From contig CANJLB010000031.1 in the NCBI GenBank assembly GCA_947475065.1, positions 1 to 34,097 on the forward strand: a stretch of 34,097 bases of DNA. The letters run 5' to 3'. Each line of letters starts with the position of its first letter. Positions within the stretch are counted from its first letter, which is position 1. Below the pieces are notes generated by a model. That model worked only from the letters and a program-made list of their open reading frames with translations, was not told where the DNA came from and did no database searches. Origin of the DNA: Opitutia bacterium. Lineage in GTDB: Bacteria > Verrucomicrobiota > Verrucomicrobiia > Opitutales > Opitutaceae. The translations under genes were made by a program, and so were the position numbers. Below, in pieces: positions 8,949 through 17,790 of this stretch.

Positions 8949-10007
8949 ATGATCTATTTCGATGTCACCAAGACCGGCCGGGCCGGGCACGCTTCGGGAC
9001 TAAACCGCGTGAGCGCGCGGCTGCGCGACGAGCTTGGGGCGGACGCCGTGCCCGTGGCATGGCACGCGTGGCGCAAAGCCTGGCGAACGGCGGAAGGGCG
9101 CATCCCGGTCGAGTGGCGCGCGGATGACTGGCTGCTCACGGGCGAGCTGTTCAGCGAGGCGGAGCGGCCGGGGTTCGGGGATTTCCTGCGCGCCCGGCGC
9201 TGCCGCACGGCGGCGGTCTATTACGACGCGATCCCGCTCAAGTTTCCGGATATCACCTGGCCGCAGAGCGTCGCGCGCCATCCGCATTACCTGGGCATGC
9301 TGGCGGAGTTTGACCGGGTGGTTGCGATCTCGCAGGCGAGCGCGGTCGAGCTGCAGGAGTTCTGGCGCTGGCAGGGCCGTACGCCTCGTGCGACCGTGAC
9401 CCCCTTTGTGCTGGGGGCGGATTTCTCGCGGCGCGGGCGGGTGCAGGACCTGCCGGACAGCCGGCCGGCGCCGGCGGGCGCGCTACTGTGCGTGGGCATC
9501 CTGGAGCCGCGCAAAAACCAGGCCTTCCTGCTCGATGTGTGCGAGACGCTTTGGCGCGACGGGCTGAAGTTTGAGTTGCATCTCGTCGGGCGCGTGAACC
9601 CGCATTTCGGCAAGCCGGTCGCTGCGCGCGCCCGGGCGTTCCGTCAGGCCGGCCGGCCGGTGACGCACCATGAGGGGGTGGACGACGCGGCGTTGCGGCG
9701 GCTCTACGCGACTGCGCGGGCCACGGTCTTTCCCACCCTCGCCGAAGGCTGCGGCCTGCCGGTGATCGAGTCGCTCTGGCAGGGTGTGCCCTGCGTGTGC
9801 AGCGACCTGCCGGTGCTACGGGAAAACACCGCGGGCGGGGGATGCGTGCCGTTGGCGGCGAACGACCCGGCCGCGTGGGCCGCCGCGTTGTGCCGCGTGC
9901 TGACGGATGACCCGGCCTGGCGGGGGCTTGCGGCGGAGGCCGTGGCCCGCCCGCTCCCGACATGGGCGGAGGCCGCGCAACAGTTGCGCACCGCGTTGGC
10001 AGACTAG
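8949..10007 (+). CDS. Family 4-type glycosyltransferase
   Basis: A 352-residue protein starting MIYFDVTKTGRAGHASGLNR. The C-terminal GT-B half has LLCVGILEPRKNQAFLL and LVGRVNPHFGK, then FPTLAEGCGLPVIESLWQG, which contains the E-x7-E nucleotide-sugar signature of GT4 retaining transferases, then VCSDLPVLREN. Together these resemble the mannosyl- and rhamnosyltransferases of polysaccharide clusters. The sugar and acceptor cannot be told from sequence. It is divergent from the HDOD gene and only 4 bp ahead of the CPBP protease gene, so these two are probably co-transcribed. No other polysaccharide genes adjoin it, so it may act in lipid or cell-surface glycosylation outside a large cluster. Confidence 0.88.
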   Translation: MIYFDVTKTGRAGHASGLNRVSARLRDELGADAVPVAWHAWRKAWRTAEGRIPVEWRADDWLLTGELFSEAERPGFGDFLRARRCRTAAVYYDAIPLKFPDITWPQSVARHPHYLGMLAEFDRVVAISQASAVELQEFWRWQGRTPRATVTPFVLGADFSRRGRVQDLPDSRPAPAGALLCVGILEPRKNQAFLLDVCETLWRDGLKFELHLVGRVNPHFGKPVAARARAFRQAGRPVTHHEGVDDAALRRLYATARATVFPTLAEGCGLPVIESLWQGVPCVCSDLPVLRENTAGGGCVPLAANDPAAWAAALCRVLTDDPAWRGLAAEAVARPLPTWAEAAQQLRTALAD

Positions 10008-10011
10008 CCGC

Positions 10012-10629
10012 ATGAACGACAACCCTCTGCTTCTGCTCGCCGTCTTCGCCGCCGGACTTTATGTCGCCGGGCTGTGGTGGGGTGACCTGCGCGCGGCGCG
10101 CTCCGGCCGGCCCAACGCGCAGGCGCTGCCCGGCGCGGTGCCGGCGACGGCGCGGGCCTGCGTGGTCGCTGCCGCCGGAGCCGTCGCGATCACCCTGCTC
10201 GAAACGTGGGGCGAAATCCGCCTCGGCCTGAGCGCGGAACAGTCGAAAATGACGGCGTTGTTCGGAGCCTACACCCTGATGGCCGCGTTCATCGAGGAGC
10301 TGGTGTTTCGCGGGTTCATCGTGGTCCAAGGACGGGGCGCGGCGGCGAAATGGGCGGGCGCGCTGGGGGCGTCGTCGCTGTTTGCCGCCTTGCATCCGTT
10401 TTTATGGTCGTGGAACCAGGGTGCGCCGTTCCACCTGACGCTCACGGCCAAAGGCTGGTTCAGCACCGGGGCGGTCTTCGCCAGCTCATTGTGGTTTTAC
10501 GCGATGCGCTTCACGGTGCGGCTGAACCCGCAGGCCTCGCTGCTCCCCTGCTTCGCCGCGCACGGGGCGAAAAACCTCGCGGTCATCACCATCAAGGCCG
10601 CGCAAGGCTTCGTGACGGGCGTTTGGTAG
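10012..10629 (+). CDS. CPBP (CAAX/Abi) family intramembrane glutamic protease
   Basis: A 205-residue, strongly hydrophobic protein with about five to six membrane segments. The three family motifs are present: EELVFRG (double Glu plus Arg), SLFAALHPF (His), and HGAKNLAV (His and Asn near the C-terminus). These match the Rce1-type active site. Bacterial members act in prenyl-peptide processing, bacteriocin self-immunity or unknown membrane proteolysis. Here the gene follows the glycosyltransferase by 4 bp, with no bacteriocin-like peptide nearby. An exosortase-like or sorting role is not supported by the neighbours. Confidence 0.88.
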   Translation: MNDNPLLLLAVFAAGLYVAGLWWGDLRAARSGRPNAQALPGAVPATARACVVAAAGAVAITLLETWGEIRLGLSAEQSKMTALFGAYTLMAAFIEELVFRGFIVVQGRGAAAKWAGALGASSLFAALHPFLWSWNQGAPFHLTLTAKGWFSTGAVFASSLWFYAMRFTVRLNPQASLLPCFAAHGAKNLAVITIKAAQGFVTGVW

Positions 10630-10654
10630 CCGGCGCCGGGGCGGCCGCTGCAAC

Positions 10655-10729
10655 TGGAGCCGATGGTCGGGATTGAACCGACGACCCACGCTTTACGAAA
10701 GCGTTGCTCTACCACTGAGCTACATCGGC
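10655..10729 (-). tRNA. tRNA-Thr (anticodon CGT)
   Basis: The reverse strand folds as a complete 75-nt tRNA including an encoded CCA. The acceptor stem GCCGATG pairs with CATCGGC, with discriminator T. The D-arm is GCTC...GAGC. The anticodon stem ACGCT/AGCGT encloses loop TTCGTAA with anticodon CGT, which reads threonine codon ACG. The T-arm GTCGG/CCGAC has loop TTCAATC. The tyrosine recombinase gene begins 87 bp from the tRNA's 5' end; its 3' end faces the CPBP gene. Confidence 0.97.
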
Positions 10730-10816
10730 ATCTAATTCTAAACTAACGACTTAGGACTTTGACGTTGCTTTCGTTCACAGTCGTTTTCACAGTTACGGCT
10801 TTCAAACCAAGCAACT

Positions 10817-11992
10817 ATGCGAAACGACCCGAAAACAAAAACATGGGAAAGAACCAAGACCCCCGGACTGCTGCGTCACAAGGGAGGGCGTTACTACGGG
10901 CGTTTTTCCAGCGGCGGCAAGACGAAATTTGTCCCGTTGAAGTGCAAGCTCCTGGAGATCGCCCGCCAGCGGTTCGCCGAAGAGAAGGCCAAGGTGGAGC
11001 GTTTCCGGAAGGCCTCACGGTCCACCGAGGGCGGCGTGGCCACCATGGGTAATCTGATGACGCTCTACCGCGAGAGTGTTCGCCTGAAGCACGGAGTAAA
11101 GAAGGCGACCCGCGCCCGCCTGTTGCAGCACGTGCTGTTTATCGAAAAAACATGGGTTGGGTTTGCCGCTCTCCGTCCGGAGGAGATCACCCTCACAGCC
11201 ATCGAGACCTGGAAAAATCATGCGCTCACCCATGGCACCGGGTACCGGCCGCCGGGCGCGAAGCACTGCGCGACACGGGGGCGCTCGGCTTACTGTTTCA
11301 ATGCCGCCTTGGATACTCTCCGCCGGCTGCTCGACATCGCCGTGGATAAAAATACCATCCATACCAACATCCTGACGGGCCGGCGCGGGGTGAAGGCAGC
11401 GTACAAACCAAAAAAAGCTCAATTGCCCGAGGCCGCTAAATTGCGCGACATTTTTGATGAGATCGAAGCAGGGAAAGAGCGAGGGGGCTGGCCCATCGAG
11501 ACAGCTGACTTCTGTCGGTTTCTTGCCTTCACGGGGTGCCGCTTGCGCGAGGCGGCCGGGGTGCGCTGGGAAGACGTTGACCTCGCCCGTGGCATCATCC
11601 GGGTGCGCGGAACAAAGACTGATGCCGCCGCCCGTGAGGTGCCGATCATTCCCGCCGCCCGTGAGATATTGGGCCGCATCCTAGAGCGCCGCCGTAAGGC
11701 TGCCACGCTGGCGATCGACGGCCAACCCCACGTTGACCCGGTCACAAGCGTGCTAGCCGTAGCAGAGGGACAGAAAAGCCTCACCCGGGCCTGTGAAGCC
11801 GTGGGCGTGCCGAGGCTGACGCACCACGACTTGCGTGATGCCTTCGCCACCACCTGCATTGAGGCGGGTGTGGACATCCCCACCGTGGCCGCGTGGCTCG
11901 GCCATGCCGATGGGGGCGCGCTGCTCATGCGCGTCTATGCCCACCACCGCCGTGCGCACAGCATCGAGCAGGCGGCGAAGGTCACGTTTTGA
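10817..11992 (+). CDS. Tyrosine recombinase / phage-type integrase
   Basis: A 391-residue protein starting MRNDPKTKTWERTKTPGLLR. An N-terminal arm-binding and SAM-like core domain (to about 190) precedes the catalytic domain. All catalytic residues are visible: Arg in TGCRLREAAGVRW, Lys in RVRGTKTDAAAREVPI, HxxR in HHDLRDAFAT, His in AAWLGHADGG, and the nucleophile Tyr in LMRVYAHH. It is therefore probably active. No excisionase, cargo, transposase or phage gene adjoins it; the next gene is a housekeeping-type M50 protease. The leader at 10730-10816 is visibly AT-richer than its surroundings, and the gene uses more AAA/AAC codons at its start, consistent with acquired DNA beside tRNA-Thr. Confidence 0.92.
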   Translation: MRNDPKTKTWERTKTPGLLRHKGGRYYGRFSSGGKTKFVPLKCKLLEIARQRFAEEKAKVERFRKASRSTEGGVATMGNLMTLYRESVRLKHGVKKATRARLLQHVLFIEKTWVGFAALRPEEITLTAIETWKNHALTHGTGYRPPGAKHCATRGRSAYCFNAALDTLRRLLDIAVDKNTIHTNILTGRRGVKAAYKPKKAQLPEAAKLRDIFDEIEAGKERGGWPIETADFCRFLAFTGCRLREAAGVRWEDVDLARGIIRVRGTKTDAAAREVPIIPAAREILGRILERRRKAATLAIDGQPHVDPVTSVLAVAEGQKSLTRACEAVGVPRLTHHDLRDAFATTCIEAGVDIPTVAAWLGHADGGALLMRVYAHHRRAHSIEQAAKVTF

Positions 11993-12131
11993 GCGCGGGA
12001 AAAATCACCCGAAAGCACGTCACGCGTCCGACGATTTTGCTGTTGGCCGTTTCGATTTGAGCGTGCGGAAGAGACGCACCGGACGCAGAGCATCCCTGAT
12101 GGGGAGGGGAATTGGAGCCAAGCAAGCCCGC

Positions 12132-12896
12132 TCACTCCGCAGGCTCGTCTTTTACTGCCATCATGTCCTGCCGGCCCCACCATTGACGCCAGTGCTCGGC
12201 TTCCGCCTCGCGTCGCTTGACGAAGCGGTATTCCATTTCGCCGGCGGAGAAGATGAATGCGAACAGCGCGACCAGCTGCCACATTTGCTTTTGCAGCGCA
12301 TAGGCGATGGCCCCGGCCGCCAGTACTTTTGCCACGGTGGCGGCGACGAAGGTCGCGCGCACATACGGCAGCCGCATCGCCAGCAGCGCGCGAAAAATGC
12401 GCCCGCCGTCCATGGGAAAGACCGGCACGAGGTTGAAAAGGCCCATGAAAAGATTCCATTGGGCCAGCTCATAGGCGAGGCCTTGCGCCGAATACAGCGG
12501 CACCATTTCCGGAATGCGCCACGTGGCCAGCACCAGCACGCCCGCGATCACGAAATTCACCGCCGGGCCGGCGAGCGTCATCAGGATTTCGCGCGAGGGC
12601 TGGCGGGGAATCTCCTCCATGTCCGCCATGCCGCCGATGGGCAGGAGCAAAATGCGCCGGGTGCCGATGCCGAAGCGCCGGGCCGTGAGGCAGTGCCCTA
12701 GTTCGTGCAGGACGACGCAGGTGAAGAACGCGAGGAGCAGCACGACGTACCAGAGCATGCCGCGCGCGCCGCCACCGCCTTGCCCGTCGGGCAGCCAGCC
12801 TTGCCACGCCACCCAGGCGAGCAGCCCGAGGAAGCTCCAATGGAGCCGCAGCGGGATGCCGAAGAGACGGAACAGTGGGATTGACCAGCCAAGCAT
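12132..12896 (-). CDS. M50 (site-2 protease-like) membrane metallopeptidase
   Basis: A 254-residue protein from the ATG at 12896; upstream extension adds low-quality sequence overlapping the divergent gene. The zinc motif HELGH is at 64-68 in a membrane helix (FFTCVVLHELGHCL). The second ligand motif is NLVPVFPMDGGR with Asp163, and TLAGPAVNFVIAG matches the conserved mid-region helix. There are about five membrane segments, with no PDZ or CBS domain, so it belongs to the compact M50B group (SpoIVFB-like). Such enzymes cleave membrane-bound regulators or pro-sigma factors. The substrate is unknown. It is divergent from the sigma-54 activator across an 82-bp gap. Confidence 0.9.
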   Translation of the reverse strand: MLGWSIPLFRLFGIPLRLHWSFLGLLAWVAWQGWLPDGQGGGGARGMLWYVVLLLAFFTCVVLHELGHCLTARRFGIGTRRILLLPIGGMADMEEIPRQPSREILMTLAGPAVNFVIAGVLVLATWRIPEMVPLYSAQGLAYELAQWNLFMGLFNLVPVFPMDGGRIFRALLAMRLPYVRATFVAATVAKVLAAGAIAYALQKQMWQLVALFAFIFSAGEMEYRFVKRREAEAEHWRQWWGRQDMMAVKDEPAE

Positions 12897-12978
12897 GGTT
12901 CGCAATGAAACCTTCTGCGTCCAAAGCGCCAGCCTTGATCTGCTGTGCGATGGCCGGATCAGCGACCACCCATAACCA

Positions 12979-14490
<1,512 letters not shown>

Positions 14491-14514
14491 ACGCGGCTGG
14501 GGCCGCCGGCAACT

Positions 14515-15741
14515 TTACCGGCCACCGGCAAACGTGGAGCGCACTTCGGCGTCGGAAAGAGCGTGGCCAAGGTGGAGTTCGAGCGTGGTTTCTCCCCAGC
14601 GTGCCAGCAACAGGTCGGAGCCGTTGCGGGCGACGAAACCGTAGCGGACGAGTTCCGGCGGGACGGAGCGGCCTTCGGGAGAAAATGTCTGGCAGAGAAA
14701 GAGGCCGCTGACGGCAAAAACTCGGCCGCTCACAACCACCATGTCCAAGGGCGCAGTCTTCTGGCCGGAAGGCGTGGGGTTGGAGACATTGCGGACTCCG
14801 GAGCCGGCCGGGCGTTGGGTGGCGGCGGTGAGCGGGGTGAGTTCGGGCGGCACCGGGATGGGGATGAACAGGTGCCACGTTTTGGCATCGCCATCGAGGG
14901 CATGGATGAGAAGTGCGACCTCACCGCCGGCCGCCTTGAGTTCGTATTCGTGACGGCGGAATTTTCCGCCGACACCGGCAACTTCAACCAAGGTGTGGCT
15001 GGTGATGGTGTAGTTCATTCCGTCGAGCCGCCCGGCAGTTTGGGCCGCAAGCTGGAATGCCGGCGCGGCTTGGGTGGTGCGCGGCCTGACCGTGCCGGGC
15101 TGATTTCCCGCCCAATCAGCATACGCGATAAAGCCTCCGAGCAAAACCACGCCCGCGATCAGGAGGGACGAGAAAGTGATGCCAAGGCGCTGGCCGAAAT
15201 TCTCGAAAGCGGAGCCCTGTTCGCGGGCCGAAGGGAGGCCGAACGTCTTGGCCATCCAGTGTGGAGTGAACGTTTGCCCTTGAAAAAATTCAATCTTCTG
15301 GCCGATCCAACTGGCAACCAGGATTTGATTTCCCGTGACCGCATTGAAATATCCCGAGATTTCACCCGTCACAACCCCCGTCGGAGCCCGGCCTTCAATA
15401 TGTACGACGGTCGAGGTCCCGACCAGCGACACTTTTGCAGTCAAGTGGTCGAAACGGACCTTGTCGCCGACCTGATAGGACGAAGCTTCGCTCGCAGTGA
15501 TTGGCTCCAGCAGATTCAGCCGCTTGAACAGTTTCCACGGCGAGCCTGACTCGGTATCCTCATACACGAGTGTCAGCTCGCCCCCGATTTTTTGGTCAGT
15601 CAGATTGAACTCGTTCCAAAAATAGAGTTCACCGTCCAATTTTACGCTGAACACCACCCGCCCAACCACGGTGTAATGCTGGCCGTCAATCACGCCGCCC
15701 ATGCCAAGGACGAGACGGGTGGGGTTGTCGTGGCGGCTCAT
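14515..15741 (-). CDS. DUF4178-like membrane protein with two related soluble halves
   Basis: A 408-residue protein whose ATG (15741) overlaps the stop of the ATP-grasp gene as ATGA. Residues 14-165 resemble DUF4178 (GGVIDGQHYTVVGRVVF, then a W-N-E-F-N-L segment, later VGDKVRFD, and IEFFQGQTF). A single membrane helix spans about 187-207 (LLIAGVVLLGGFIAYADW). After it, residues 239-297 repeat the opening pattern (RLDGMNYTITSHTLVEV...RRHEYELK...TWHLFIPIP), so two DUF4178-like units appear to flank the membrane. There is no signal peptide at the N-terminus. DUF4178 proteins are known to accompany ATP-grasp/spermidine-synthase-like and PspA-linked loci. The molecular function is unknown. It is the last gene of the four-gene operon. 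Confidence 0.75.
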   Translation of the reverse strand: MSRHDNPTRLVLGMGGVIDGQHYTVVGRVVFSVKLDGELYFWNEFNLTDQKIGGELTLVYEDTESGSPWKLFKRLNLLEPITASEASSYQVGDKVRFDHLTAKVSLVGTSTVVHIEGRAPTGVVTGEISGYFNAVTGNQILVASWIGQKIEFFQGQTFTPHWMAKTFGLPSAREQGSAFENFGQRLGITFSSLLIAGVVLLGGFIAYADWAGNQPGTVRPRTTQAAPAFQLAAQTAGRLDGMNYTITSHTLVEVAGVGGKFRRHEYELKAAGGEVALLIHALDGDAKTWHLFIPIPVPPELTPLTAATQRPAGSGVRNVSNPTPSGQKTAPLDMVVVSGRVFAVSGLFLCQTFSPEGRSVPPELVRYGFVARNGSDLLLARWGETTLELHLGHALSDAEVRSTFAGGR

Positions 15742-16922
15742 GGCAGGAAAAAATGCGGCACGAAACGGCTCAGGTTGCCAGTGATGCGGCAGGTGTCCTC
15801 GCGGATGCCGAGGCCGGCGGGTTCGTGGTCCACGATCCACACGCCGCAGACGGGGTGGTGCCCGCCGAGGTCGGGCAGCTCCGCCAACGCCTGATAGACG
15901 AAGCCCTCCTCGCCGTAGCCGCCGACGGTCTCCTCGACAGCCACGCCGGCCTCGACCCACGTCACGTTGGCCCCCTCGCGGCCGAGGCGGGGCTTGCGAA
16001 TGTAGCGTGCGCCGAGCGGCGCGGCGGTATCGTATGCGGGGAGCAGATTGGGATGACCGGGAAACAGCTCCCACAGCACGGGGAGCAGTCCTTTGTTACT
16101 GAGCAGCATTTTCCACGCGGGCTCGACAAACTGCACGGGATCGCCCGCGAGATGCGGGCCAAACTCCTCCGGCCAGAGCCATTCCCAAGGATACAGCTTG
16201 AAGCAGTGCGTGATGCGCTCGCCGGTGAGATCCACGAAAACATTCCGGCCGCGGCTCCAACCGATGTCCTCGATGAAAACCTCGCGCGTGCTCACGCCAG
16301 CCTGCTCGCAGGTGTCGCGCAAGTAGCGCACGGTCTGGGCATCCTCGGCGTGCTCCTTGACGCTGCTGAAATGAAGGGTGGTGGCACGGGCCTCCTGCCC
16401 GTGAGGGCCGGAAAAATGAGCGAGGGCGCAGCCTTGGGCGCTCCCGGCCAGCCGCCGCCACGCCGCGATGAGGCGCTCGTGGATGGAGTTGAACTGGTCT
16501 GCAGTGGGACGCGTCTCCCGGAGCCAGAACCATTGTGCGACGGCGGCCTCGACGAGGGCGGTGGGCGTGTCGGCGTTGTATTCGAGGAGTTTCGGCTCGG
16601 CGTGCCCGTCGAAGGCGAGATCAAAGCGGCCGTAGAGGCTGAAGTCGTCCCGCTCCCACGAGCGCAGGATGGCGGGCACGGCGGCGGGCGGGATGCCGAG
16701 GCGCGGCCACCAGTGGTTTTTGATCACCGCCTCGGCCGCCCCGAGGCAGAGGCGGTGCAGCGTGTGCGCGGCCTGTTCGAGGCGGTTCACCTCGGCGGCG
16801 GTCAGCTCATAGCAGGCGGACTCGTCCCAATAGGGGCCGTGCTCGTGCGAGTGGTAAGTGAGGCCGATCGCCTCGACCTTGGCCTGCCAGCCGGCCCGGG
16901 GAGTGCAGGAGTGGCGTCGCAT
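15738..16922 (-). CDS. ygiC: Glutathionylspermidine synthase-family ATP-grasp ligase (YgiC-like)
   Basis: A 394-residue protein starting MRRHSCTPRAGWQAKVEAIG; its ATG overlaps the preceding stop as TGATG. It follows the E. coli YgiC pattern throughout: PYWDESACYELTAAEVN, SLYGRFDLAFDG, EPKLLEYNADTPTALVEAA, FKLYPWEWLW, NKGLLPVLWELFPGHPNLLP, RKPRLGREGANV, YGEEGFVYQAL and PAGLGIREDTCRITGNLSRF. These include the ATP-grasp Lys/Arg and acidic metal-binding positions. It is the synthetase half only, lacking the amidase domain of true Gsp synthase. The family forms an amide between a carboxylate and an amine by acyl-phosphate chemistry; the substrates of YgiC-type members are not established. Operon partners suggest an envelope role. 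Confidence 0.93.
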   Translation of the reverse strand: MRRHSCTPRAGWQAKVEAIGLTYHSHEHGPYWDESACYELTAAEVNRLEQAAHTLHRLCLGAAEAVIKNHWWPRLGIPPAAVPAILRSWERDDFSLYGRFDLAFDGHAEPKLLEYNADTPTALVEAAVAQWFWLRETRPTADQFNSIHERLIAAWRRLAGSAQGCALAHFSGPHGQEARATTLHFSSVKEHAEDAQTVRYLRDTCEQAGVSTREVFIEDIGWSRGRNVFVDLTGERITHCFKLYPWEWLWPEEFGPHLAGDPVQFVEPAWKMLLSNKGLLPVLWELFPGHPNLLPAYDTAAPLGARYIRKPRLGREGANVTWVEAGVAVEETVGGYGEEGFVYQALAELPDLGGHHPVCGVWIVDHEPAGLGIREDTCRITGNLSRFVPHFFLP

Positions 16923-17287
16923 CAGGACCAAATGCTGTGGCTGGTGCCGGTGCGGCCGAAGCCGCCGCGGGAGACATCCGTGCGCGCGCTCTCGGCAGCG
17001 CTGGCCGCGGCCGGCGTGGGGGCGGAGAGGTTGATGACGCTGCGGTGCGGGGTGGCCGCCCACTGCCCGGCGTAGTAATACTGCTGCCTGGCCGCGTCGT
17101 AAAAATTGTAGGGCTGCGGATAAAAGGCGTGAAAGGGGGCGTGGTAGTAGCCTGCGCCCGGCACCTGATAGTCGTTGGGATAGACGCTTTCCGGGCTGAT
17201 GCGCGCCGGCCGCGGGTTGCACGCGGTGAGCGTGCCGGCGGCGACGCCGCCCGCGAGCAGGAGCCGGACGCTGGAGCTGCGTTTCAC
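16922..17287 (-). CDS. Small lipoprotein with RGGFG tail (DUF1190/YgiB-like)
   Basis: A 121-residue protein with a lipoprotein signal: MKRSSSVRLLLAGGV...GTLTAC, lipobox L-T-A-C with Cys23. The mature part is rich in Tyr, Pro and Ala (YHAPFHAFYPQPYNFYD, QQYYYAGQW). The C-terminal tail SRGGFGRTGTSHSIWS carries the RGGFG motif seen near the end of E. coli YgiB (DUF1190), the product encoded next to YgiC. Overall similarity is otherwise low. It begins 10 bp after the DUF350 gene and its stop overlaps the ligase start. No enzymatic residues are evident; it is a likely envelope partner or substrate of the ligase (inference). Confidence 0.75.
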   Translation of the reverse strand: MKRSSSVRLLLAGGVAAGTLTACNPRPARISPESVYPNDYQVPGAGYYHAPFHAFYPQPYNFYDAARQQYYYAGQWAATPHRSVINLSAPTPAAASAAESARTDVSRGGFGRTGTSHSIWS

Positions 17288-17297
17288 GGTGCGAGCT

Positions 17298-17627
17298 TCA
17301 GCCCACCATGGCCGCCGCGATGATCAGGCACACGCCGAGGATCACCGCGCTGGCGACGATGGCGGCGGCGACGTTGCGGTGCTCGACGATCTCGCGGCTG
17401 AGGTCGCCCGGGGTGCAGCGGTCGAAGAGCTTGTAACCGAGGATGGCGAGCAAGGTCCCGGCGAGGGCAAAGACCGCCATGTTGGCGAGGGCCTGCCCGA
17501 GCGACTGGGCATGCCATGCCTGGCTGGCGGGCGCGGCAGGAGCGGCCACGGTTTCGGCGGCGCGGAGCACGGCGGGCAGGGCGAGGCCGGTGACGAGGGC
17601 GGGCAGGCGGAGTACGAACTTTTTCAT
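17298..17627 (-). CDS. DUF350 (YjfL-like) membrane protein
   Basis: A 109-residue protein with an N-terminal hydrophobic or signal segment (about 5-23) and two further membrane helices: NMAVFALAGTLLAILGYKLF (about 48-67) and VAAAIVASAVILGVCLIIAA. Between them lies FDRCTPGDLSREIVEHRNVA, which matches the DUF350/YjfL signature (F-D-x-x-T-P-x-D...E-I...x-N-x-A-A-A). Standard members often repeat this unit; here there is one copy. It is the first gene of the four-gene operon; the operon promoter must lie in 17628-17790, shared with the divergent TIGR03790 gene. The function is unknown, but DUF350 genes recur beside YjfC/YgiC-type ATP-grasp ligases. Confidence 0.85.
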   Translation of the reverse strand: MKKFVLRLPALVTGLALPAVLRAAETVAAPAAPASQAWHAQSLGQALANMAVFALAGTLLAILGYKLFDRCTPGDLSREIVEHRNVAAAIVASAVILGVCLIIAAAMVG

Positions 17628-17790
17628 AGGGGTGAAAGTGCGCGACGCTGCGGCCGCGCGGTGGCGGTGTCAATGCGCCGGGCCGTGGAATGGCGCGCCT
17701 TCTTTCCATGCCTGTGACCGGGGATGCGCAAAAGAACTTGCAACCCTGGCTCGCCATGCCGGTCGCAAGCATCCACCCTCGACCCTTCCC

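Noticed and set aside
8777-8950. Upstream extension of the HDOD protein to an ATG at 8950
   Set aside because: That ATG overlaps the glycosyltransferase start, leaves no promoter for either gene, and adds low-complexity sequence not typical of the family.
12109-12118. TGGAGCC match to the tRNA-Thr 3' end after the integrase, as an att site
   Set aside because: Only 7 bases match, which is expected by chance in this composition, and the recombinase lies on the tRNA 5' side.
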